A DNA stretch of 64,000 nt from Bacillota bacterium (GTDB taxonomy: Bacteria; Bacillota_A; Clostridia; Lachnospirales; Lachnospiraceae), in contig JAEYMU010000012.1 of assembly GCA_023407175.1 (NCBI GenBank), forward strand, positions 372,001 through 436,000. The letters are read 5' to 3'. The position numbers were made by a program, and so were the translations under genes. The notes under the pieces are model-generated. The model made no database searches, was not told the DNA's origin, and saw only the letters and a list, made by a program, of their open reading frames with translations. Shown piece by piece: positions 17,258 through 24,449 of this stretch. Within the stretch, counting starts at the first letter, position 1, and each line of letters begins with the position of its first letter.

Positions 17258-17312
17258 GAGAACAGGGAGTTTGGCGTAAGGCCAGACTCCCTGTTCCTCA
17301 TTCTATTTAACA
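17258..17312. terminator. Intrinsic terminator between GH5 and ABC genes
   Basis: Stem GAACAGGGAGT-TTGGC / GCCAG-ACTCCCTGTTC with a GTAAG loop, followed by a T-rich tail. It sits between the convergent GH5 (ends 17205) and ABC ATPase (ends 17345) genes. Confidence 0.85.
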
Positions 17313-17344
17313 AGACCGGAAAGCTTCCTGTTTCAAACCTGCAT

Positions 17345-18361
17345 TCAAAGCCTCCAGGCCATATACAGCTGTGCAATCACCTGCTCAATCGGAGCCTTTT
17401 TTACCTCAACGTCACGCACTCCCTCGATCTGTGACAGCTGTCTCATAAGGGCCTTGATGGATAGCCTGGCCAGGTCTGCTTCATATTCGTACCTGCCATT
17501 TTCTGTGGATATCAGCTTCATCCCTTCCATTCGGGGCGCGAAGCCCTGTTCCATCGTAAGACTGACTCTCGTCAGATTTCCCGTGATCCCACGCAGGCCG
17601 TCAAAGCTACCGTCAAAGGCAACCTTTCCGTTTGAAATCATCAATATACGCTGAGCCATCTCCTCCAGGTCATCCATATCATGGCTGGTAACAACAATGG
17701 TAACCCCATTTTCCCGGTTAATCCGTTTCAGAAATTCTATCATCTGCCGCTTAGCTACCACATCAAGCCCAAGTGTCGGCTCATCCAGCAGAATCAGTGA
17801 GGGGCTGTGGAGTAAAAGCATCGCAAGGTCGGCCTTCATACGCTGTCCAAGGCTCAATTCCCGTGCAAAGGTCTTAAGCAATCCCCCGATATCCAGCAGC
17901 TCCGTTACCATAGCGAGGGTATTGCGGTACTCCCGCTCCGGTATATCCCACACGACCTTCTTCCATTCAAAGCTTTGAATTACAGGATGATCCCACCAAA
18001 GCTCCGTACGGTTGCCAAATAATACACCCAGCTGCTGCATTAGTGCACGGCGCTGCTTCTGCGGTGACATGGACAGGACCTTTACCTCCCCCGAGGTTGG
18101 TAAAAGCATCCCGGACAGCAGCTTCATCGTCGTGCTTTTTCCTGCTCCATTCGGTCCGGCGTATGCCACGAAGCCGCCTTTTTCAATTTCCAGAAAAACC
18201 TGGTCCAGGGCTGTTATCACACGCTTTTCCGGCTTTACTAGATTTTTTAACATTCCTTCCCCGGTGTTATCCCTCTGCCACTGGGTAAACAGCTTTGTGA
18301 CTCCCCGCATACTAACGGCGGAATCCATAGGGGACATACCGGTTTGAGCCTTTATTAACAT
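17345..18361 (-). CDS. ABC-2 type exporter ATP-binding protein
   Basis: About 338 residues. Walker A is GPNGAGKST, the signature is LSLGQRMKADLA, Walker B is LILLDEPTLGLD and the switch His is in TSHDMDD. The extended N-terminus (VTKLFTQWQRDNTGEGMLKNLVKPEKR) before the nucleotide-binding domain and the roughly 90-residue C-terminal extension fit the COG4586 group, which pairs with COG3694 and COG4587 permeases; both follow upstream here. The ATG at 18361 has AGGA about 10 nt before it and overlaps the upstream gene by 50 nt; a later ATG at 18310 is possible. The exported substrate is unknown (drug, lipid or peptide). Confidence 0.9.
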   Translation of the reverse strand: MLIKAQTGMSPMDSAVSMRGVTKLFTQWQRDNTGEGMLKNLVKPEKRVITALDQVFLEIEKGGFVAYAGPNGAGKSTTMKLLSGMLLPTSGEVKVLSMSPQKQRRALMQQLGVLFGNRTELWWDHPVIQSFEWKKVVWDIPEREYRNTLAMVTELLDIGGLLKTFARELSLGQRMKADLAMLLLHSPSLILLDEPTLGLDVVAKRQMIEFLKRINRENGVTIVVTSHDMDDLEEMAQRILMISNGKVAFDGSFDGLRGITGNLTRVSLTMEQGFAPRMEGMKLISTENGRYEYEADLARLSIKALMRQLSQIEGVRDVEVKKAPIEQVIAQLYMAWRL

Positions 18362-19160
18362 AATAATTCCATCCTTTCCTGAAAACATAGCTTGCTGCCA
18401 ATGAGAGAAGCAGCGCAAAAATCATCGGGTAATACCCGGTGAGACCTAACGGGGGACGTCCTAAAAGACATAAGGAGGGAAACCAAGCCATAAGGCCTTC
18501 GGGCAACAGGGTTAACAGCGGCACCTGAATAAACAGCGGCATTCCCGATAAGGGAAAGGTGCTTAGAAACCAGGTTCCCTCAATTGCCGTCATTGAAATT
18601 TCCTCGGCAGCTACCGGGGCATAAAAGGCTGCACTGGATACCAAATAGGCCCGTGCAACTATAATAATCATTGTTACAATCAGGTAGATGATGAGGGAAG
18701 CCATCCACCAGAGGGAAATCTGCAAATGCAGTCTGATTACTGCAATTATCATCAAAATCACACCTACGATAAGGTTACTGCCGCCGGTAAAGGGCATAAA
18801 GCCGCAGGTCAACAGCTGTACCCGCAGGGAGAGGGGCTGGATCAGCAGATGCTCCAACTGCCCCCTTCCGATTATTCTGCTGATATGAATATTATTTCCG
18901 GCTCCGAACACAATGAACAAACCGGTAACCAACGTGGAATAGGCCATCATAAACAGCACCTCATCCGTGCTCATGCCTCCGATCCCGCCAAAGCGCACCG
19001 CAATCAGAAATACCCCGGATACGGCCGAGATATTGGAGATAATATCTGCGGTAATTCCGGTCAATGCATACTTCGTATCCCGAAGCAGCCATGCCAGATC
19101 CATTTTTGCCGATATGGCAAAAAGCTTATATATTCGCTTAAATGTAATTTTACCCTCCAT
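18312..19160 (-). CDS. ABC-2 type exporter permease (COG3694-like)
   Basis: 282 residues with six predicted transmembrane helices and no nucleotide-binding motif. The GRGQLEHLLIQPLSLRVQLL stretch after the second helix is typical of ABC-2 permeases of this trio, as is the N-terminal AKMDLAWLLRDTKYALTG. It overlaps the ATPase gene downstream and the second permease upstream by 11 nt, so stoichiometric expression is likely. It pairs with the product of 19150-19929 to form the membrane channel. Confidence 0.85.
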   Translation of the reverse strand: MEGKITFKRIYKLFAISAKMDLAWLLRDTKYALTGITADIISNISAVSGVFLIAVRFGGIGGMSTDEVLFMMAYSTLVTGLFIVFGAGNNIHISRIIGRGQLEHLLIQPLSLRVQLLTCGFMPFTGGSNLIVGVILMIIAVIRLHLQISLWWMASLIIYLIVTMIIIVARAYLVSSAAFYAPVAAEEISMTAIEGTWFLSTFPLSGMPLFIQVPLLTLLPEGLMAWFPSLCLLGRPPLGLTGYYPMIFALLLSLAASYVFRKGWNYYVNKGSNRYVPYGFRR

Positions 19161-19929
19161 AGCTCACCATTCCCTCCTGTGATTTTCTTAATGCAGCCAG
19201 CGCAACCGGCCACAGAATCAGATTCCATATAAGCTGCATCAAAAGGATACTGCCCGCCTCGGATGAGCCCACAAATATGGACAGGGGCGCTCCGCCAAGG
19301 GAAGCAAAGGGTTGGTATTTCACAAGCTCCGCCATTCCCAGGGGCAGAAGCTTTATGGGTATTACCGTACCGGAAAGCAGGGTCACAATTGCCGTACGTA
19401 TCCGGTTGATGAGCCAGTTCATGCTTCGCAGCCTGATTGACAGGCAGGCAAATAGAAAATCCAAGGCAAAGCCCAAGGAGATACAAAGCAAAAGACTTGG
19501 AAAGAAAAGCAGCGACGCAGGAGCAAGGCTCACTCCCAGCAGGGGAGAAAGCATTGCCGCCGGCAGTGAGAACAGCAAAAGCATCGGCAGCCACCCGCCG
19601 ACCGTCCGGGCCGCAAGCTGTCCTGTCACTGTCATCGGATGTCCGTATAGCTTTAGCAGCACTCCCTCCGAAAGCCACCCCGACGCACTGGTCCTGACCA
19701 CCAGCAGATCGGCCAAAAGCGCACTGACGTAGGCATAGGCCAGCATTTGGGCAGAACTCATCCCAACCCTGGCACCGGAGGACATCACCGCCCTCCATAA
19801 AAAAATAAGGGGAATTAGATTGAAAAACCTGATGAGGATATCAGGCAACAGAAAGATGATACCGCCATTTGTCTTCTCAAGTACAGACAAATGTGCGGTT
19901 TTTATATATTTATTAATACCTTTATTCAT
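19150..19929 (-). CDS. ABC-2 type exporter permease (COG4587-like)
   Basis: 259 residues with about six transmembrane helices. The motif SEGVLLKLYGHPMTVTGQLAARTVGGWLP between helices 2 and 3 and the late VIPIKLLPLGMAELVKYQPFASLGGAP are typical of this permease group. The frame is open to 20058, but the homology begins near INKYIKTAHLS. The ATG at 19929 with AGGAG 10 nt upstream is therefore chosen. It is the first exporter gene and lies just after a terminator-like hairpin (19968-19997), so its expression may depend on read-through. Confidence 0.85.
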   Translation of the reverse strand: MNKGINKYIKTAHLSVLEKTNGGIIFLLPDILIRFFNLIPLIFLWRAVMSSGARVGMSSAQMLAYAYVSALLADLLVVRTSASGWLSEGVLLKLYGHPMTVTGQLAARTVGGWLPMLLLFSLPAAMLSPLLGVSLAPASLLFFPSLLLCISLGFALDFLFACLSIRLRSMNWLINRIRTAIVTLLSGTVIPIKLLPLGMAELVKYQPFASLGGAPLSIFVGSSEAGSILLMQLIWNLILWPVALAALRKSQEGMVSYGG

Positions 19930-19967
19930 ACACGGTATGCTCCTTATGATAGATTCGGGCATAAAAA

Positions 19968-19997
19968 TACCCGGGTATCCGTTTGAATCCCCGGGCA
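19968..19997 (-). terminator. Leader terminator/attenuator before the ABC exporter
   Basis: On the minus strand CCCGGG (19995-19990), AT, an 8-nt loop, AT and CCCGGG (19975-19970) form a GC-rich stem, directly followed by TATTTTTAT. It stands between the leader ORF (stop 20024) and the first exporter gene (start 19929), the place for an attenuator. Confidence 0.6.
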
Positions 19998-20023
19998 ACT
20001 CATTGCATGAACAAATCTGCTTT

Positions 20024-20224
20024 TCAGCTTCTGCAAGGGTAGGGTAAGAGGTATTCAAAGCGGCTTAAATGGGCGCAGTTATCCTGTGACACCTTAAATA
20101 TGGCACAAATAACCGGTAAAAGGGCGCAGTTCACCCATAGCAGCGCATTCTTGAATGCGTAACCCTTGATACACTCACAGTTTACAAACACGTGATCATT
20201 GCTTGAAAAAACCGACAGGTTCAT
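20024..20224 (-). CDS. Small Cys-containing leader ORF upstream of the ABC exporter
   Basis: A 66-residue ORF starting MNLSVFSSNDHVFVN; it is not similar to anything I recognise. It has five or more Cys (NCEC, NCALLPVIC, DNC, YPC). AAGGTGG lies 8 nt before the ATG at 20224, and a good promoter (20258-20286) reads into it. A terminator follows at 19968, so it may be a regulatory leader whose translation controls the exporter. The GTG at 20236 is another possible start. The leader contains two copies of AACTGCGCCC (minus strand) and a CGCATTC-TT-GAATGCG dyad around 20143-20158. Coding status is uncertain. Confidence 0.35.
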   Translation of the reverse strand: MNLSVFSSNDHVFVNCECIKGYAFKNALLWVNCALLPVICAIFKVSQDNCAHLSRFEYLLPYPCRS

Positions 20225-20257
20225 ACCTCTCACCACCTTTCAGAAAATAGTATAATA

Positions 20258-20286
20258 ATTTTAACATGGAAATATCTTGGGGTCAA
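20258..20286 (-). promoter_or_regulatory. Sigma-A promoter for leader ORF and ABC exporter
   Basis: On the minus strand TTGACC (20286-20281), exactly 17 nt, then TAAAAT (20263-20258). It is back to back with the radical SAM promoter. Confidence 0.55.
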
Positions 20287-20319
20287 TCATGGATTTTGCA
20301 GAAGCAGACAGCGCGAAAT

Positions 20320-20333
20320 CGAACATATGTTTG
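20320..20333. promoter_or_regulatory. LexA (DinR) box
   Basis: CGAACATATGTTTG matches the Gram-positive LexA consensus CGAACRNRYGTTYG at every position. It overlaps the -35 hexamer of the radical SAM gene, so LexA binding would block that promoter. Confidence 0.7.
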
Positions 20334-20359
20334 ACATTTAGTAAACGGCATGCTACAAT
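20331..20359 (+). promoter_or_regulatory. Sigma-A promoter of the radical SAM repair gene
   Basis: TTGACA (20331-20336), exactly 17 nt, then TACAAT (20354-20359): a near-perfect sigma-A promoter. Transcription would start about 65 nt before the ATG at 20434. Confidence 0.85.
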
Positions 20360-20433
20360 AGTAAATCATAACAATGGACGATCAATTTTATTAAATACGC
20401 TGTACCAATCTTTTCATGTAAGGAGAATGCTCT

Positions 20434-21693
20434 ATGGTATATATCAGTAAGGATCATTCATTATCATTGCAGGATAAGCTGCTGTTAATGCAGGAGGATT
20501 CCCGGTACGATGTCGCCGACCCGCAGTTATTTTATAATACTGCCGATTCGGAGCAGGAATGCATCCCCGACCCTTCCATGTTCGAGGATATCCATGCCAG
20601 GCAGGCTCCTCCCAAGGTTCCCAAGCTGTTTCTTTCCAATCAATGCAGCTTTAACTGTGCCTACTGCGGCTGCCGGGCAAGCCGGGACACCTATTCCCGT
20701 TATTGCAACAGTCCGAGGGAAATGGCCGAGCTTGCCCTGTCACAGGCAAAAAGCAACGGTCACGGCATATTTCTTACCTCTGCGATTTATCAGAATGCAA
20801 ACCGGACTGAGGAGTTGATTATTGAAACCCTTCGTATCCTGCGAAAGGAATTATTCTATGAAGGCTATATCCATGCCAAAGTCATGCCCGGCACTGACCC
20901 TGCCTTAATTGAAAAGGCTGGCCGCTATGCCAACCGGCTGAGTGTCAATATTGAGGTTGCCCAGAACTGCGGCTACGAAAGAATTGCAAAGCAAAAAAAT
21001 AAAGAGAATATTCTTGTTCCCATGCAGCAGATCAGCAGCCTGATACGAAATTCCAGGCAGTATAAAAGCTATGGCAATCCCATTCTTGCCAAATCACAGA
21101 CCACTCAGCTAATGGCAGGGAGTACTCAGGAAACTGACCGGACTATCATGACTCTGTCAAAGGCCCTGTACAAAAAATTCAACCTAAGCCGGGTTTATTA
21201 CACCGCCTTCCATTATACAAATCCGGCCAAGGGCTATGATATCCCTTACACCACCACACCCCTTTGGAGAGTAAAGCGGCTTTATCAGGCTGACCGGCTG
21301 ATGCAGCTATACGACTTTACTCCAGAGGATATTACCCCTGAGGATGAACCCAGCCTGACACCTGAGCTTGATCCGAAGATGAGCTGGGCAATCAGAAATA
21401 TCCATCTGTTCCCGATCGAGGTTAATACGGCGGATTATGAGGAACTGCTTCGTATTCCGGGAATCGGCCTTACCTACGCCCAGAAAATCATCCGGGCAAG
21501 GAGATATGGCAGTATTAGCCATAACACCTTGCGAAAAATCGGAGTTGCCCTGAAGAAAAGCACCTATTTTATAACCTGTAATGGAAAATATGAGGGCGGC
21601 AGCCTCATCACCAATCCTGAATTATTGCGGCAGGCCTTCCGGGAAGATTTTGAGTCCCCTGCTCTCTCTCCTGCTCCTATATCCGGGCACTAA
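20434..21693 (+). CDS. Radical SAM protein of the DNA modification/repair type (TIGR03916-like)
   Basis: 419 residues. The radical SAM cluster motif is CSFNCAYC (C-x3-C-x2-C, about residues 73-80). The C-terminal part holds a helix-hairpin-helix (VNTADYEELLRIPGIGLTYAQKIIRARRYG, about 330-360) for DNA binding. This architecture, and the QLMAGSTQETDRTI stretch, match the family called 'putative DNA modification/repair radical SAM protein'. That family normally sits beside a uracil-DNA-glycosylase-like partner (TIGR03914/03915); no partner is present here. AAGGAG precedes the ATG. The LexA box over its promoter supports a damage-induced repair role. It is terminated at 21712. Confidence 0.88.
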   Translation: MVYISKDHSLSLQDKLLLMQEDSRYDVADPQLFYNTADSEQECIPDPSMFEDIHARQAPPKVPKLFLSNQCSFNCAYCGCRASRDTYSRYCNSPREMAELALSQAKSNGHGIFLTSAIYQNANRTEELIIETLRILRKELFYEGYIHAKVMPGTDPALIEKAGRYANRLSVNIEVAQNCGYERIAKQKNKENILVPMQQISSLIRNSRQYKSYGNPILAKSQTTQLMAGSTQETDRTIMTLSKALYKKFNLSRVYYTAFHYTNPAKGYDIPYTTTPLWRVKRLYQADRLMQLYDFTPEDITPEDEPSLTPELDPKMSWAIRNIHLFPIEVNTADYEELLRIPGIGLTYAQKIIRARRYGSISHNTLRKIGVALKKSTYFITCNGKYEGGSLITNPELLRQAFREDFESPALSPAPISGH

Positions 21694-21711
21694 AGCTCTG
21701 TGCATTTACAA

Positions 21712-21756
21712 GTCAGGCTCCGAAACACATATGTGTGCTTCGGAGCCTTTATCTTG
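21712..21756 (+). terminator. Intrinsic terminator after the radical SAM gene
   Basis: AGGCTCCGAA (21714-21723), a CACATATGTG inner stem, and TTCGGAGCCT (21739-21748) followed by TTTATCTT. Confidence 0.9.
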
Positions 21757-21790
21757 AATATAAAAAGAAAAATATATTCACATACAGATA

Positions 21791-21819
21791 TTGACATTTA
21801 ACCAATAATATTGTACATT
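21791..21819 (+). promoter_or_regulatory. Sigma-A promoter of the secreted repeat protein
   Basis: TTGACA (21791-21796), 17 nt, TACATT (21814-21819). It leaves an untranslated leader of about 75 nt. Confidence 0.65.
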
Positions 21820-21900
21820 ATAAACATAAATTTACAAAATGTACCAGCCTTTATTTCTATTTTGACTTTAAATCAAAAATAAATGAAAAGGGGAATGATT

Positions 21901-22497
21901 ATGTTAAGAAAAAGAGGTTTTAAATCCAGTATTGGTTTGTTTATGGCTGTCGTATTTATTTTATCCTGCAGTACTTCAAGTGTCTTTGCCGCTTCAACCA
22001 AGGTTGTTACCGTAACTCAATCTGCCAGTGCAACCGGACCATTAAGCGCAGTAAGCTTTATTCAAAGTGAATTTATGTCCATATCCACCTATAATTATGA
22101 TGACGGCAGTTTCAAAGGGACTCTTCCCTGTACCGGAATCAGCGATTGGACCCAGACCTACGATCATTATGATACAACCAGTAATGTACCGATCTTCAAA
22201 TTTACATTTACTGCCACCTATTCTGGTACAGTAACTGCATATCCGGTTACAAAAACAGTTACCGTAACCAGCCCTGCCAGTGCAACAGGGCCATTGAGTG
22301 CCGCCAGTTTTATTCAAAGTGAATTTGTATCCGTAGCAACCTATAACTACGATGATGGCAGCTTCAAGGGTACTCTTCACTGCACCGGAATCAGTAATTG
22401 GACCCAAACCTACTATTATTATGATACGGTTAACAAGGTACCGATTTTTAAGTTTACCTTTGATGCTACCTATTCGGGTACTGTAACCCAATATTAG
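21901..22497 (+). CDS. Secreted protein of two tandem beta-rich repeats, unknown
   Basis: 198 residues: a signal peptide (LFMAVVFILSCSTSSVFAA), then two copies of an 80-residue unit that are very similar to each other. Both units have VTVT-SASATGPLSA, SFIQSEF, TYNYDDGSFKGTL-CTGIS-WTQTY, YD and VPIFKFTF-ATYSGTVT. Each unit has one Cys. The rest is aromatic- and Thr-rich, suggesting beta strands at the cell surface or in the medium. I do not recognise the family. The ATG at 21901 is chosen over 21883 because AAAAGGGG lies 7 nt before it. It has its own promoter and terminator. Confidence 0.75.
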   Translation: MLRKRGFKSSIGLFMAVVFILSCSTSSVFAASTKVVTVTQSASATGPLSAVSFIQSEFMSISTYNYDDGSFKGTLPCTGISDWTQTYDHYDTTSNVPIFKFTFTATYSGTVTAYPVTKTVTVTSPASATGPLSAASFIQSEFVSVATYNYDDGSFKGTLHCTGISNWTQTYYYYDTVNKVPIFKFTFDATYSGTVTQY

Positions 22498-22535
22498 TGA
22501 TAAGTCATACCCATGAATTGATCCTGGAAGGAATA

Positions 22536-22586
22536 AAAAGGCTCCATATTATCCATTTTTCATGACTGATACGGGGCCTTTTTTCT
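22536..22586 (+). terminator. Intrinsic terminator after the secreted repeat gene
   Basis: AAAAAGGCTCC ... GGGGCCTTTTTT with a loop of about 28 nt. The A-run and T-run allow use from both sides. Confidence 0.7.
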
Positions 22587-22616
22587 CGCTGAATTTTGTA
22601 ATATTTTTCACTGAAT

Positions 22617-22862
22617 TCATTCATCTGTAACTGGCTCTCTTCTTATTCCAAACAACTGCATCATATAATCCTGTTGCTCATTTAAAATTCGAACCACTCT
22701 TATTTTATCAGCTTCCAGATAATAGAAAACATAATTCTTCTCCGTAAAAAGGTAACGATAATCAGTTGGTACTTCAATCACCTTTCCTAAGTCCACTCCG
22801 GATAACGGATATTCTTCTAGTCTTCTGATATCCCAATATACTCCGGTGCTCAGTGCATCATT
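22617..22862 (-). pseudogene. 3' fragment of a RelE/ParE-type toxin gene
   Basis: A stop-free frame of 81 codons (22862 down to the TGA at 22617-22619). The product includes VYWDIRRLEEYPLSG, VPTDYRYLFTEKNYVFYYLE, DKIRVVRILNEQQDYM and LFG. This is the C-terminal two thirds of a ParE-like toxin. No start codon or ribosome site exists, and the N-terminal helix pair is missing. The 5' end runs into the stop of the YesN gene at 22858, so the toxin was beheaded by a deletion or insertion. No antitoxin gene is present. Confidence 0.7.
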
Positions 22863-24438
22863 TCACATATTTACTTCGATACTCCGTAACCGTCATACCC
22901 ACATACTTTTTAAATATCTTACTGAAGTACTGGGAATCATTGAAACCAACCTCATAAACCATATCATTGATTGTTATTTGAGAATTCTTTAACAACTGCT
23001 TTGCTTTTTCAATACGAACGGTGTTTAAATAATTCGAGAACGTAATATCCTTTTCCTTCTTGAACAGAACCGAAAAGTAATACTTCGAAATTCCTACATA
23101 TCCTGCAATATCCTCCAGTGAGATCTTCTTATCATAATTATCATCAATATACTGCACTGCTTTTTTGATTAAAAGCTCCGAGTTATCAACCCGGTTGGTG
23201 ACAAAGTCATCAATCAGATTCTTAACAAATTCTCTTATAATATCAATGACTTCCTTTAATTCCTCCGCATTGATGACTTTCTTTTGAAAGATAAAGACAT
23301 CGTTATCCTCCTGAAAAAACACATCGAACCTTTTTAAAATATCATTTATCATATGTGACAATTCCAACTTAACCTCCAAGGAATTCCCGCGCAGCTGATC
23401 CAACTGCTTTTCCAGCTCATCTATTTTCCTATAGATTCCTTCACTGTCGCCTTCCTCGATGAGCTGGCTAAATTCCTTCACCATGGCAGCATCGTATATA
23501 AACTGTCCGTCCGAATGCTTCTTCATGGTTTCCTTCGTCAAATGCTCTCCATCGGATATATAAAACAAATAATCGGACACCTTAAAGACCCATTCCAAAT
23601 AATTTCTAGTATCCTCAATCGTATTGGTGATGGGAGAATTGGCACTCTTAAAACCTATATTAAAATATTGCTTAATGGAGCTTTGTAGATTATCAATACA
23701 TTTTTGAATCTTTAGTTCATTCAGATTCTGGGCCATTAAAAAGCAGGTGGCAGATTTCCCGAATTGTTTTGAGAAAATCTCAACATCCTCATCCTGAAAT
23801 TTATTTATTATCAGCTCCAGGCAAGCAGCAATGATATTTGCTGTATGATAATTTACATCCTTATCATTCTTTAAACCGGTACGAAAATCAAATTGCAGGA
23901 ACGAATACCGTTTCGTATTCCATTCCACATTTGCTTTCTCAAACTCCTCCCGGATGAGTTCAATGCTTCGATTATCGCTAAGCAGCAATCCTAATAAATG
24001 CTCCTGCTGTTTACGAAGAAGAAGTTTACTATTTTCATTAACGCCTGATAGCTCTCCCAATACATCCAGCTTTTTCTTCTTTTCCAACAGTATTTTTCGA
24101 AGCTCTTCTTCTTCCATTTCCGCTTTAATAATATAATTGGAAACCCTTAACTTGATTGCTTCTTTTGCATACGAAAAATCATCATAGCAAGTCAGGAATA
24201 TGATTTCCGTATTCGGATTGTCTTCTTTTATTTTTTTAGCAAGCCATAAACCGTCCTGCTTTGGCATTTTAATATCCGTTATTACAATATCAGGCCTTAA
24301 AGCGACATATTTTTCATAAGCAGACTGCCCATTGCTTGCTTCAGCTACAATTTCAAACCCCAACTCCTGCCAATTAACCAATGATTTCACACCGATTCGA
24401 ACCAGCATTTCGTCATCCACAATCATAATTTTATACAT
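22858..24438 (-). CDS. YesN-type response regulator (receiver + AraC HTH)
   Basis: 526 residues. N-terminal receiver: VDDEMLVRIG, phospho-acceptor Asp in DIVITDIKMPKQDG, FLTCYDD, and Lys in YIIKAEMEEEEL. A long helical linker follows, then an AraC-type pair of helix-turn-helices (ISLEDIAGYVGISKYYFSVLFKKEKDITFSNYLNTVRIEKA and ITINDMVYEVGFNDSQYFSKIFKKYVGMTVTEYR). The start at 24438 has AGGAG 6 nt upstream; the ATG at 24444 abuts it. It follows the sensor kinase by 11 nt. It probably activates the sugar ABC operon upstream, whose promoters share conserved boxes. Confidence 0.93.
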   Translation of the reverse strand: MYKIMIVDDEMLVRIGVKSLVNWQELGFEIVAEASNGQSAYEKYVALRPDIVITDIKMPKQDGLWLAKKIKEDNPNTEIIFLTCYDDFSYAKEAIKLRVSNYIIKAEMEEEELRKILLEKKKKLDVLGELSGVNENSKLLLRKQQEHLLGLLLSDNRSIELIREEFEKANVEWNTKRYSFLQFDFRTGLKNDKDVNYHTANIIAACLELIINKFQDEDVEIFSKQFGKSATCFLMAQNLNELKIQKCIDNLQSSIKQYFNIGFKSANSPITNTIEDTRNYLEWVFKVSDYLFYISDGEHLTKETMKKHSDGQFIYDAAMVKEFSQLIEEGDSEGIYRKIDELEKQLDQLRGNSLEVKLELSHMINDILKRFDVFFQEDNDVFIFQKKVINAEELKEVIDIIREFVKNLIDDFVTNRVDNSELLIKKAVQYIDDNYDKKISLEDIAGYVGISKYYFSVLFKKEKDITFSNYLNTVRIEKAKQLLKNSQITINDMVYEVGFNDSQYFSKIFKKYVGMTVTEYRSKYVK

Positions 24439-24449
24439 ACACATCTCCT

